33,861 bases of DNA from Stenotrophomonas sp. YIM B06876 (GCF_030711595.1 NZ_JAUJUJ010000031.1:1-33861), one strand, 5' to 3'; numbered from the stretch's first letter, positions 15,063 to 22,596 are shown. Numbers and translations are program-made. The notes: generated by a model from the sequence alone, not told the origin.

Positions 15063-17123
15063 TCAGTAGCGGTAGTCCAGTTTCAGCCACACGTTGCGGC
15101 CGGGCTCGTTGATCCGCACCGGATCGGCCGGGAAGCCGAAATCGGCGCTGCCGGCCAGGTTCAGGTGCTCGGCATAGGCGCGGTCGAACAGGTTGTCGAT
15201 GCCGGCACTGAGCCGCAGCGCGTCGCTGATGCGGTAGCGGGCGTTGAGCGCCAGTGTCGCAAAGCCGGCGCTCTGCCCCAGATCCCGGGCCACCACGTTG
15301 CCCTGCCCCGGAGCCACCCGGTCCTGACGGGTGACCGCGCGCAGCAATGCGCCGGCCGACCAGCGCTCGCCCTCGTAGCCGGCATTCACGCGCGCCTCCA
15401 GCGGCGGCATCTGCGGCAGCGCGCGGCCGTCGCTGCGGTTTTCGCCCCACGCGTAGGCCAAGGTGCCGCCCAGCTTCCAGTGCGCGGCCAGGCGCAGGTC
15501 CGCGCCGGCCTCGGCGCCGGCAATGCGCGCATCCACATTGGCGGCCCGGGTCATGCTGCCCATCATCCCGCCGGAGTGGTAATCGAACAGGATGTAGTCC
15601 TGCAGGCGGCCGGCGTAGGCCGAGACCCATGCATCCAGACCCTCGCTGCGGTACTGCAGGCCCAGATCGAGCTGGGTGGTCTTTTCCGGACGCACACCGG
15701 CAAAGGCGTTGACCGCGCCCATCGGCCCCATGTCCGGCGAGAACAGTTCCCAGTAGTCGGGCATGCGTTCGCTGCGGCCGATGCCGGCATAGCCGGTCAG
15801 GGCCGGGGCGAAGTCACGCTCGACCCGCAGGAAGCCGCTGCCGAGGTTTTCCCGGCGCACCTGCCCGGCGCTGGGATTGGGCATGTTCATCATGCCGGTG
15901 GTGGCGCGCCGGTCCTCCACCTTGGCGCGGTCCACGCGCAGGCCGCCGATCCAGCGCTGGGCGCCGCCCTCGCCCAGGGTGACCTCGGTGAACGCACCGC
16001 GGTTCTCGAAGCGGGCATCGGCGCGCCACGGCTGCTGCCGGTAGGTGTTGCGGCCCATTCCACTGCGGCTGCGGTGGCGGCTGTCCTGGCGGTCGACCCC
16101 GGCCACGACGGCGACGTTCTGCCAGCGCCATTCCGAAGCGACGCGGCCGCCGCTGGTACGGCGGTCGACGTTGGCGGCCATCGGCATCGGCATGCTGCTG
16201 TGCGGGTTGGGCGTGCGCAGGGTGTAGTTGTCCATCAGGTGGTCGGCATCGTTGTAATAGACGTTGGCCTGCAACGTGTCCCACGCCCCGGGCAGGTTGT
16301 CCTTTTCGAACCGCGCCGCGTAGCTGGTGCGCTTGAACGCGGCGCCGTCCATGCCGCGGCCGGCATAGCGGGCAATCGCATCGCCGGTCCCGGCCGACAG
16401 CTCCAGTACGGTGTCGGCATCCGGCGTCCAGCCGACGGCGGCATCGCTGTTCCACTTGCGCCACTTCGACGGCACCAGCCTGCCGTTGCCATCGGTGTAA
16501 TCGTCCGATTCGGAGCGGTTGCCATTGATCCGCACGTAGCCCTGTGCGGCGCCGACGGTGAGGTCGAGCATCTGGTCGTTGCGGTTGCGCGAACCTGCCA
16601 GCGCGCTGGCGTTGAGGTCGATGCCGGGCGCATCGAACCGCGGGGTATCGCGCTCGAACCGCACCGTGCCCGCCGAAGCCCCGGCCCCCCAGCGCACACT
16701 CTGCGGCCCCTTGATGATGATCAGCCGGTCGTAGGTTTCCGGCGCGATATAGGACAGCGGATTGTCCATCCGCGAAGGGCAGGCCCCGATCAGGTTGCCA
16801 TCGTTGCTGAGTACGTTCAGGCGCGAGCCGAACATGCCGCGCAGCACCGGATCGCCATTGGTGCCGCCGTTGCGGAGGGTGGAAAACCCCGGGACGGTCT
16901 TGAGGTAGTCGGCGCCGTCGCTGGCCGGCACCGGCTGCCGCGGCAGGCGCGGATCGGTGATCCAGTACAGCGGCGAAGACGGCGCGCTGGCGGTGACCAC
17001 CAGCGTGTCCAGGGTACGGGGTGATTCGCTTGCGGCCGCCGGCAACGGCAGCGCGGCCACTGCCAGGGACAGGGAAACAGACAGGCGCGTCAGTGCGCCC
17101 GCGCTGCGGGAAGAAACAGTCAT
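15063..17123 (-). CDS. TonB-dependent copper receptor (OprC-like)
   Basis: 686 residues from ATG at 17123, with GGAG 6 nt upstream. A signal peptide ends near residue 32. A TonB-box-like LDTLVVTAS lies at about 38-46, followed by the plug domain and then a 22-strand-type barrel ending in an aromatic residue (LKLDYRY), as outer-membrane barrels do. The plug holds CPSRM (Cys115, Met119), which matches the CxxxM copper-binding motif described for Pseudomonas OprC. Met-rich loops (SSMPMPM, TTGMMNMPNPS, GGMMGSM) also fit copper handling. The family is usually repressed by copper. The DUF2946 gene lies 74 bp upstream on the same strand. The whole block occupies the place where cysJ and cysI would be expected. 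Confidence 0.92.
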   Translation of the reverse strand: MTVSSRSAGALTRLSVSLSLAVAALPLPAAASESPRTLDTLVVTASAPSSPLYWITDPRLPRQPVPASDGADYLKTVPGFSTLRNGGTNGDPVLRGMFGSRLNVLSNDGNLIGACPSRMDNPLSYIAPETYDRLIIIKGPQSVRWGAGASAGTVRFERDTPRFDAPGIDLNASALAGSRNRNDQMLDLTVGAAQGYVRINGNRSESDDYTDGNGRLVPSKWRKWNSDAAVGWTPDADTVLELSAGTGDAIARYAGRGMDGAAFKRTSYAARFEKDNLPGAWDTLQANVYYNDADHLMDNYTLRTPNPHSSMPMPMAANVDRRTSGGRVASEWRWQNVAVVAGVDRQDSRHRSRSGMGRNTYRQQPWRADARFENRGAFTEVTLGEGGAQRWIGGLRVDRAKVEDRRATTGMMNMPNPSAGQVRRENLGSGFLRVERDFAPALTGYAGIGRSERMPDYWELFSPDMGPMGAVNAFAGVRPEKTTQLDLGLQYRSEGLDAWVSAYAGRLQDYILFDYHSGGMMGSMTRAANVDARIAGAEAGADLRLAAHWKLGGTLAYAWGENRSDGRALPQMPPLEARVNAGYEGERWSAGALLRAVTRQDRVAPGQGNVVARDLGQSAGFATLALNARYRISDALRLSAGIDNLFDRAYAEHLNLAGSADFGFPADPVRINEPGRNVWLKLDYRY

Positions 17124-17197
17124 GTGGAACTCCAGAGAACACACGGGCGCGCGGCGCCATCACGGCGTCGCGCAGCAGGAGGAAGGCGGTGTGGGTA

Positions 17198-17695
17198 TCA
17201 GCAGTGGACGGGCGGGCCGCGGGCGCTGCGGGCGGGCCAATGCAGCGTGCGTGGCGCGATCGTGGCAAATACCACGATGGGGCGGATCACCGGCAGCAAT
17301 GCCAGCAGCAGCACGGCGACGGCCAGCCATGGCATCAACCGCGACGCCATCATGCAGTATTCGCAGGCGTCGCCATGGCCGGCGTGTCCGTCCGCCGGCA
17401 TCGCCGCGGGCGCGGTTTCAGCTGACGTGGCGAGGGCTGCGGGGTGCTGGGCGTGCCCCGCCATGGCGGGGTGATCGGCGCGGTGGCCGGCTTGCGGCAC
17501 GTGGGCCGACAACGCCGCGACGGGGGCGGCCTGCATCGGGTGGGAGGCACCATGCATCGTCATCGACAGCAACGGGACCGGCGCGTCGGCGTGGGCCTGC
17601 TGCCAGCGGCTGACCAGTGGCGCCAATGCCATCAGCAGCGTCGCGATGAAGGCGAGCTGCAGCAGGACGGCAAACGGGCGACGACGTCGGTTCAC
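17198..17695 (-). CDS. DUF2946 protein, His/Met-rich, probably copper-linked
   Basis: 165 residues from GTG at 17695. One hydrophobic segment is at residues 8-30 after a basic MNRRRRP start, and a second is at about 120-148. Between them lies a periplasm-type segment rich in His and Met (for example MTMHGASHPM and HAGHGDACEYCMMAS). The CEYC motif with flanking His and Met is the hallmark of DUF2946 and could bind copper. DUF2946 genes often stand beside TonB-dependent copper receptors, as here. The biochemical role is not established; metal passage or sensing at the inner membrane is inference. TAAACT at 17702-17707 lies 6 nt before the GTG, so the mRNA may be leaderless. Confidence 0.82.
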   Translation of the reverse strand: MNRRRRPFAVLLQLAFIATLLMALAPLVSRWQQAHADAPVPLLSMTMHGASHPMQAAPVAALSAHVPQAGHRADHPAMAGHAQHPAALATSAETAPAAMPADGHAGHGDACEYCMMASRLMPWLAVAVLLLALLPVIRPIVVFATIAPRTLHWPARSARGPPVHC

Positions 17696-17701
17696 CGCGA
17701 C

Positions 17702-17707
17702 AGTTTA
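17702..17707 (-). promoter_or_regulatory. candidate -10 of the DUF2946 gene (possible leaderless start)
   Basis: The minus strand reads TAAACT within the 8-bp palindrome GTTTAAAC. Only 6 nt separate it from the GTG start codon, so transcription would begin at or near the start codon. No copper-operator sequence was recognised. Confidence 0.35.
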
Positions 17708-17765
17708 AACGGGCGGCGCGGCACCGGCCCGGCCCTGCGACCAAGCGTCGCAGGCGGCGCCTGGG

Positions 17766-18749
17766 TCATGCCGTCAGGGTCCCGGTCAGCGATTCCCAGC
17801 TGGGCGGCGGCGGCCAGTCCGGCGGCTGGTTGCCTTCGAGCACGCGGCGCAGGTCGCGCGGGTCGATCTGCGGCGCCAGCGCATGCACCAGCTCCAGCGC
17901 GTAGTCGCGCAGCACCCGGTCGCGTGGCAGCACCGCCCAGGCGATGCACTCGGGGATCGCCGCCGGAGCCGGCCAGGCGCGCAGATCGGCGTCATCGCCG
18001 CTGAACGCCATTTCCGCCAGCAGCCCCACGCCCAGCCCGGCGCGCACATAGGTCTTGATCAGGTCGGCATCCAGCGCGGTCAGCGCGATCTGCGGGGCCA
18101 GCCCCTGCGCGGCAAACGCGCGTTGCAGCGAGGAGCTGGCGCGGGTGGAGGATTCGTAGCTGATCAGCGGCTGCTGCGCCAGCGCAGCCATGTCCGGGGT
18201 GCGCCCGGCACGGTCCAGCGCATGGCCCCTGGGCACCAGCACCAGCCGCTGCCAGCGGTACAGCGGCACCGCGATCCCGGTGGCCGGTTCGCTGCCGGCG
18301 GTGCTGACCACGGCAATGTCGGCATCGCCCTGGCTGAGCAGGTCCAGCGCATCGCTTTCACCGGCCTGCTGCAGATGCAGGCTGACCTGCGGATAGGCCA
18401 GCTTGATCCGCGCCAGGGCCGGTGGCAGCACGAAGCGCGACTGGGTATGGGTGGTGGTCAGGACCAGCTGGCCCTGGCTTTCGCGACGCTGGTTGGCGGC
18501 ATAGGCGCGGATGTTGCCGGCCTCGGCCAGCACCGCCCGCGCCCGCCTGATCACCTCGCTCCCGGCCGGGGTCACCGACTCCAGGCTGCGGCCCTTGCGC
18601 ACGAACAGCAGGAAGCCCAGTTCGTCCTCCAGCTGCTTGAGCTGTTTGGACAGCCCCGGCTGGGTGGCATGCACCCGGCTCGCGGCCAGGGTGATGTTGA
18701 GCTCGGCGTCGGCAATGGCCACCAGATAGCGGAGTTGGGTCAGCGTCAT
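17766..18749 (-). CDS. cysB: CysB-family LysR-type transcriptional regulator
   Basis: 327 residues from ATG at 18749; E. coli CysB has 324. A winged helix-turn-helix occupies about residues 1-60 (LAASRVHATQPGLSKQLKQLE). The effector-domain residues that bind sulfate in Klebsiella CysB are at identical numbers: Thr100, Thr102 and Gln103 in TTTHTQSRF, and Thr202 in SYESSTR. CysB activates sulfur-assimilation genes when N-acetylserine signals sulfur shortage, and it represses its own gene. A perfect dyad at 18811-18831 overlaps the -35 of its own promoter and is correctly placed to activate toward cysK. The longer open frame to 18797 runs into the promoter and is not used. The regulator is intact although two of its expected local targets are pseudogenes. 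Confidence 0.93.
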   Translation of the reverse strand: MTLTQLRYLVAIADAELNITLAASRVHATQPGLSKQLKQLEDELGFLLFVRKGRSLESVTPAGSEVIRRARAVLAEAGNIRAYAANQRRESQGQLVLTTTHTQSRFVLPPALARIKLAYPQVSLHLQQAGESDALDLLSQGDADIAVVSTAGSEPATGIAVPLYRWQRLVLVPRGHALDRAGRTPDMAALAQQPLISYESSTRASSSLQRAFAAQGLAPQIALTALDADLIKTYVRAGLGVGLLAEMAFSGDDADLRAWPAPAAIPECIAWAVLPRDRVLRDYALELVHALAPQIDPRDLRRVLEGNQPPDWPPPPSWESLTGTLTA

Positions 18750-18785
18750 CGAAACGGAAAAGCGCCGGCACGGGAAAGAAGCTCG

Positions 18786-18791
18786 ACTGTA
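18786..18791 (-). promoter_or_regulatory. candidate -10 element of cysB
   Basis: TACAGT on the minus strand, 37 nt before the ATG. A -35 placed 17 nt upstream (18809-18814, TCAGTT) overlaps the CysB-type dyad, which would allow autorepression. Confidence 0.4.
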
Positions 18792-18810
18792 GAACAAATG
18801 CCACCGTGAA

Positions 18811-18831
18811 CTGATAACCGGAAGTTATCAG
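18811..18831. promoter_or_regulatory. CysB-type operator: perfect 8-bp dyad with T-N11-A
   Basis: CTGATAAC-N5-GTTATCAG, with N5 = CGGAA. Inside it the LysR-type pattern T-N11-A is exact, within ATAAC-N5-GTTAT. The centre (18821) lies about 64 nt upstream of the transcription start expected from GCTACGGT at 18871-18878, which is the classic position of a LysR-type recognition site. It also overlaps the cysB -35 region. Binding by the CysB encoded here is inference. Confidence 0.75.
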
Positions 18832-18870
18832 CCCGGTGCGTCCGGTCATTTCCGGCGCGGGCCGCGCGCC

Positions 18871-18878
18871 GCTACGGT
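18871..18878 (+). promoter_or_regulatory. candidate -10 element of the former cysG-cysK operon
   Basis: GCTACGGT, 35 nt before the GTG of the cysG remnant. With the dyad centred about 64 nt upstream of the likely start, this looks like a preserved CysB-activated promoter now serving cysK through a leader of about 380 nt. Confidence 0.45.
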
Positions 18879-18912
18879 CATCCGCTCCTTGCCCACTGCG
18901 CCCGCCCTTCCT

Positions 18913-19190
18913 GTGAACGCCCCCCTGTACCCGCTCTTCGCCGACCTGCACGGCCGCGCCGTAGCGGTGCTGGGCGGCCGGTGCGGTGACCGGACGCAAG
19001 GTCGAGGCGCTGCTGCGCGCTGGTGGAAAACGGCGCGCGCCCGGACCAGCGCATCATCACCGGCCCCTTGGCCGATACCGCCGACCAGATCAGGTGCAAT
19101 CCCCCGCGCTGCTGATCCCGGCAGACGTGGCCGCGCTGCCCCGCGAGCCGCACTGTTCGGTGCCGCCGCGCTCACGGTCGCCGCCCCGAT
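18913..19190 (+). pseudogene. cysG: cysG remnant: both ends of siroheme synthase joined by an internal deletion
   Basis: From GTG at 18913 the frame reads MNAPLYPLFADLHGRAVAVL-GG, the start of the CysG dehydrogenase/ferrochelatase domain. One extra base after GG shifts the frame; the next frame continues GAVTGRKVEALLRA, so the Rossmann GGGxVAxRK motif is split by a +1 insertion. Near 19020 the text jumps to LVENGARPDQRIITG-PLADTADQI in a third frame, which matches the end of the CysG methyltransferase domain. VQSPALLI-PADVAAL follows in yet another frame, and FGAAALTVAAP resembles the CysG C-terminus. About 350-400 internal residues are gone. CysG makes siroheme, the cofactor of sulfite and nitrite reductases; this copy cannot. 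It lies 5' of cysK, with cysB divergent. Confidence 0.85.
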
Positions 19191-19262
19191 TTCCTCACTT
19201 TCCACAAAGACCGCAGCGGCCACACTGGCTGACGCCGCGTAACCGCACCTCCGGAGAACCCC

Positions 19263-20222
19263 ATGGCCATCTACAACTCCATCCTCGACACCATCGGCAG
19301 AACCCCGGTGGTGAAGCTCCACCGCCTGCCCCCGGCCGGCGTGGAGATCTATGTCAAGGTCGAGTCGTTCAATCCCGGCGGCTCGGTCAAGGACCGCCTG
19401 GCGCTGGCGATCGTCCTCGACGCCGAGAAGGCGGGCCTGCTCAAACCCGGGGACACCATCGTCGAGGCCACCTCCGGCAATACCGGGGTGGCGCTGGCGA
19501 TGGTCGCCGCCGCGCGCGGCTACAAGTTCGTGGCCACGATGGCCGAATCGTTCTCGGTGGAACGGCGCAAACTGATGCGCGCCTATGGCGCCAAAGTAAT
19601 CCTGACCCCGGCCGCCGAACGCGGTACCGGCATGGTGCGCAAGGCCAAGGAACTGGCCGACCAGCACGGCTGGTTCCTTGCCAGCCAGTTCACCAACCCG
19701 GCCAACCCGGCCTATCACCGCCAGACCACCGCCGCCGAGATCCTCAGCGATTTTGCCGGGCGGCGGCTGGATGCGTTTGTCAGCGGCTGGGGCACCGGCG
19801 GCACCCTGACCGGCGTCGGCGAAGTGCTCAAGGTGGCCCGCCCGGAGACCCGCGTGATCGCCACCGAGCCGGCGGGCGCCGCGCTGCTGGCCGGCAAGGA
19901 ATTCACCCCGCACAAGATCCAGGGCTGGACCCCGGACTTCCTGCCCGAGGTGCTCAACCGCACTGTCTATGACGAGCTGTATACGGTGGAGGACGACCGG
20001 GCGATCCAGACCTCGCGCCGGCTGGCCGCCGAGGAGGGGCTGTTTGTCGGCATTTCCGCCGGCGGCACCGTTGCCACCGCGCTGGATGTGGCTGCCAAGG
20101 CCGAGCACGGCGCGGTGATCCTGGCGATGCTGCCCGATACCGGCGAGCGCTATTTCTCCACGCCGCTGTTCGCCGACATCAATGACGGCTCCGATGACGA
20201 CTGGCTGGCCGGCCTGCCGTAA
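19263..20222 (+). CDS. cysK: cysteine synthase A (O-acetylserine sulfhydrylase)
   Basis: A 319-residue PLP enzyme of normal length. Lys43 in NPGGSVKDR forms the Schiff base. TSGNTGVALAMVAA is the substrate-binding loop, GWGTGGTLTGVGEVLK binds the PLP phosphate, and GLFVGISAGG holds the Ser that contacts the PLP ring nitrogen. It makes cysteine from O-acetylserine and sulfide. GGAG lies 7 nt before the ATG. The gene follows the dead cysG by about 70 bp and was probably co-transcribed with it under CysB control. It is intact, so cysteine can still be made if sulfide comes from outside or from another route. A hairpin terminator follows. Confidence 0.97.
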   Translation: MAIYNSILDTIGRTPVVKLHRLPPAGVEIYVKVESFNPGGSVKDRLALAIVLDAEKAGLLKPGDTIVEATSGNTGVALAMVAAARGYKFVATMAESFSVERRKLMRAYGAKVILTPAAERGTGMVRKAKELADQHGWFLASQFTNPANPAYHRQTTAAEILSDFAGRRLDAFVSGWGTGGTLTGVGEVLKVARPETRVIATEPAGAALLAGKEFTPHKIQGWTPDFLPEVLNRTVYDELYTVEDDRAIQTSRRLAAEEGLFVGISAGGTVATALDVAAKAEHGAVILAMLPDTGERYFSTPLFADINDGSDDDWLAGLP

Positions 20223-20248
20223 CACGACCCCTCTCCCGGCTTCCCAGA

Positions 20249-20269
20249 AAGGCCGCCACGTGCGGCCTT
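20249..20269 (+). terminator. intrinsic terminator after cysK
   Basis: AAGGCCGC-CACGT-GCGGCCTT is a perfect 8-bp stem 26 nt after the cysK stop, followed by CCTGC. The U tract is poor. Confidence 0.6.
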
Positions 20270-20317
20270 CCTGCGGTCTGGCAGCACCTGCTGCGCCGCA
20301 ACCAAGGGAGATTGCGC

Positions 20318-20410
20318 ATGCCTGGAACGGGCGTCGTCAGCGGGCGGGCGGCCGACCGGCGCGGCCATCACGTTTCACTCATTCGGGGCGCAACAAGATC
20401 AGCCACATGA
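20318..20410 (+). CDS. possible 30-residue upstream ORF coupled to the macrodomain gene
   Basis: The ATG at 20318 has an excellent ribosome binding site (AAGGGAG, 7 nt spacing). The frame encodes 30 residues, MPGTGVVSGRAADRRGHHVS followed by LIRGATRSAT, and its TGA overlaps the macrodomain ATG as ATGA. The macrodomain ATG itself has no good ribosome binding site. This suggests that ribosomes reach the macrodomain by re-initiation after translating the short ORF. The peptide is basic and resembles nothing I know. It may be a leader peptide, or simply a translational entry point. The alternative is that the overlap is chance and the macrodomain is translated independently. Confidence 0.4.
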   Translation: MPGTGVVSGRAADRRGHHVSLIRGATRSAT

Positions 20411-21012
20411 AGATCGAGGTCTGGCAGGGCGACATCACCGAACTGGCCGTGGACGCCATCGTCAACGCCGCCAACGAAACGCTGCTCGGTGGCGGCGGCG
20501 TGGACGGAGTGATCCATCGCGCCGCCGGCCCGGGATTGCTGGAAGAGTGCCGGCGGCTTCCGCTGCTGCGCCCGGGCGTGCGTTGTCCGATCGGGGAAGT
20601 GCGCGCCACTGGCGGCCACCATCTGCCCGCGCGCCACGTGTTCCACACCGTCGGCCCGGTATGGCGCGATGGCCTGCACGATGAACCGGCCCGGCTGGCC
20701 AACTGCTACTGGCAATCGCTGCGGCTGGCCGCGCAGATGGAGCTGCATTCGATCGCGTTCCCGGCGATCAGCTGCGGGGTGTACGGCTATCCGCTGCAAC
20801 AGGCGGCGCGCGTGGCCGCGACCGAAACCGTGACCTGGCAGAAGTCGCACCCGGCCCCGCGCCGCATCATCCTGGTGGCCTACAACGCGGCCACCGCGCA
20901 GGCCTACCGGCAGGCGCTGGCACACCTGGGTTACAGCGAACCGGCGGACCCGGGCCCGACAAGCGCGCCCCCCCGGCTGCCGCCGCCTTTCATCAGCGCC
21001 AGCGTTCCCTGA
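20407..21012 (+). CDS. macrodomain protein (O-acetyl-ADP-ribose deacetylase-like)
   Basis: 201 residues from ATG at 20407. The MacroD-type macrodomain covers residues 1 to about 170. The ADP-ribose-binding loops are GDITELAVDAIVNAANETLL, GGGGVDGVIHRAAGPGL and FPAISCGVYGYPLQQAA. The conserved Asn-Ala-Ala-Asn and Gly-Gly-Gly-Val-Asp segments are those that bind and hydrolyse O-acetyl-ADP-ribose or mono-ADP-ribosyl groups. The C-terminal 25 residues are Pro-rich and probably disordered. The enzyme is cytoplasmic. It may depend on the preceding 30-residue ORF for translation. cysK is upstream but separated by a terminator, so the two are probably not one operon. Longer upstream frames overlap cysK and are rejected. 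Confidence 0.92.
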   Translation: MKIEVWQGDITELAVDAIVNAANETLLGGGGVDGVIHRAAGPGLLEECRRLPLLRPGVRCPIGEVRATGGHHLPARHVFHTVGPVWRDGLHDEPARLANCYWQSLRLAAQMELHSIAFPAISCGVYGYPLQQAARVAATETVTWQKSHPAPRRIILVAYNAATAQAYRQALAHLGYSEPADPGPTSAPPRLPPPFISASVP

Positions 21013-21033
21013 ACCTGACGGTTGATCCGTTGG

Positions 21034-21058
21034 AATGGCCCGCCATGGCGGGCCGTTT
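21034..21058. terminator. bidirectional terminator between macrodomain and emrB genes
   Basis: GGCCCGCC-AT-GGCGGGCC is a perfect 8-bp stem, flanked by AAT on the left and GTTT on the right. It lies 22 nt after the macrodomain stop and just beyond the convergent emrB stop. Confidence 0.65.
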
Positions 21059-21063
21059 GCGCT

Positions 21064-22596
21064 TCAGTGCGCGTTGGCGGCCGCGCCGGCGGCGGAAACA
21101 GCTGCGTTCGGCCGGCGCATCAGCAGCAGCAGGGGCGTGGCAGCCAGGGTCAGCCACATCATCAGCCAGTAGTTGTTGGCATAGCCGATGGCCACCGCCT
21201 GCCGCGTCACTTCGGCATTGAGCAGCGCCGCGCCAGCGGCCGTGGAGGTGTCCCACACCGGGCCCAGCAGGGTGGTTTCCGCCCCGAACGCCGGAATCCG
21301 CGCGCCGATCTCGGCATGGTTGATCTGGCTGGCGCGCGCCAGCAGGGTCATCACGATCGAAATGCCCACCGATGAGCCGATATTGCGGACCAGGCTGAAC
21401 AACCCGGCCGCTTCGGTGCGCTTGTGCGCCGGCAAGGTCGCGTAGGCCACGGTCGAGATCGGCACGAATACCAGGCCCATGCCCAGGCCCTGGATGAAGC
21501 CGAGCCAGATTACCGCCTGCTGCGACACCGCCGGGCCGAACTGGCTCATGCCATGCAGCGACCACACCATCAGCAGCATGCCGGTCAGCAGCAGCCAGCG
21601 CGTGTCCACTTTTCCGAGCAGCCGCCCGGACAGCATCATGCTGAGCATCGTGCCCACGCCGCGCGGCGCCAACACCAGCCCGATCAGTAATGTCGGGTAG
21701 TTCATCAGGCTGCTCAGATAGGGCGGCAGCAGCGCCAGCGTCGCGAACAGCACCACGCCCACCACCAGGATCAAGGCCGAGCTGATGGCGAAGTTGCCAT
21801 TGCCGAACAGGCCCAGATCGAGCAACGCGCGCTCGCGCCGGTGGAACCACCACAGCCCGTAGAAATACAGCGCCAGCACCGCGGCGACCGCTTCGATCTG
21901 GATTTCCAGGCTGCCAAACCAGTCCTCGCCCTGGCCGCGGTCGAGGAACATCTGCAACGCGCCGATGCCGATCACCAGCAGCGCAAGGCCGATGCCGTCG
22001 AGCGAGCGTTTGTGCAGGGTTTCCCTCGGTACGCTGGCCATGATCCCGAACAGCGCCAACAGCCCGACCGGCAGGTTGATCAGGAATACCCAGTGCCAGC
22101 TGAAATTCTCGGTGAGGTAGCCGCCCAGCGGCGGCCCCAGGATCGGCCCGACCATGATCCCCATGCCCCACATCGCCATCGCCGCGCCGTGTTTTTCACG
22201 CGGGAAGCTGTCCAGCATCAGCGACTGCGACAGCGGCACCAGCGAGGCCCCGAACAGGCCCTGCAGGATGCGGTACAGCACCATCTCGCCGATGCCGCTG
22301 GCAATGCCGCACAGCAGCGAGGCCACGGTGAAGCCGGACACGGCGATGATCAGCAGGCGCCGCCGCCCCAGCCGCCCCGCCAGCCAGCCGGTGACCGGAG
22401 TCAGGATCGCCGCGGCGACGATATAGCTGGTCAGCACCCAGGAAATCTGGTCCTGGGTGGCTGACAGCGAGCCCTGCATGTCCGGCAGGGCGACGTTGGC
22501 GATGGTGGTATCCAGCGCCTGCATCAGCGTGGCCAGCATCACCGAGGCCACCAGCAGCGGGCGCTTGACGTTGGCGGGCGAGACCTGGTCAGTCAT
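21064..22596 (-). CDS. emrB: DHA2-family MFS multidrug exporter (EmrB-like)
   Basis: A 510-residue protein with 14 predicted helices, as in the DHA2 family. TM1 carries ALDTTIANVALPDMQG and the motif DQISWVLTSYIVAAAI follows. GRLGRRRLLI is the cytoplasmic loop 2-3 motif A. MGIMVGPILGPPLGGYLTEN is motif C, characteristic of antiporters. It would export hydrophobic compounds by proton exchange. It forms a tripartite pump with the EmrA-like adaptor whose gene lies 64 bp upstream. S. maltophilia is known to have an EmrCAB system with a similar regulator; here no outer-membrane channel gene is present. Substrates are inferred from the family only. Confidence 0.92.
   Translation of the reverse strand: MTDQVSPANVKRPLLVASVMLATLMQALDTTIANVALPDMQGSLSATQDQISWVLTSYIVAAAILTPVTGWLAGRLGRRRLLIIAVSGFTVASLLCGIASGIGEMVLYRILQGLFGASLVPLSQSLMLDSFPREKHGAAMAMWGMGIMVGPILGPPLGGYLTENFSWHWVFLINLPVGLLALFGIMASVPRETLHKRSLDGIGLALLVIGIGALQMFLDRGQGEDWFGSLEIQIEAVAAVLALYFYGLWWFHRRERALLDLGLFGNGNFAISSALILVVGVVLFATLALLPPYLSSLMNYPTLLIGLVLAPRGVGTMLSMMLSGRLLGKVDTRWLLLTGMLLMVWSLHGMSQFGPAVSQQAVIWLGFIQGLGMGLVFVPISTVAYATLPAHKRTEAAGLFSLVRNIGSSVGISIVMTLLARASQINHAEIGARIPAFGAETTLLGPVWDTSTAAGAALLNAEVTRQAVAIGYANNYWLMMWLTLAATPLLLLMRRPNAAVSAAGAAANAH

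Noticed and set aside
14547..17024. Plus-strand open frame of 825 codons
   Set aside because: Antisense to the copper receptor and BLUF genes; low-complexity translation without motifs.
14535..17695. BLUF/copper set as part of a mobile element
   Set aside because: No transposase, integrase, terminal repeats or tRNA were seen at its borders; replacement by homologous exchange remains possible but is not shown by the sequence.
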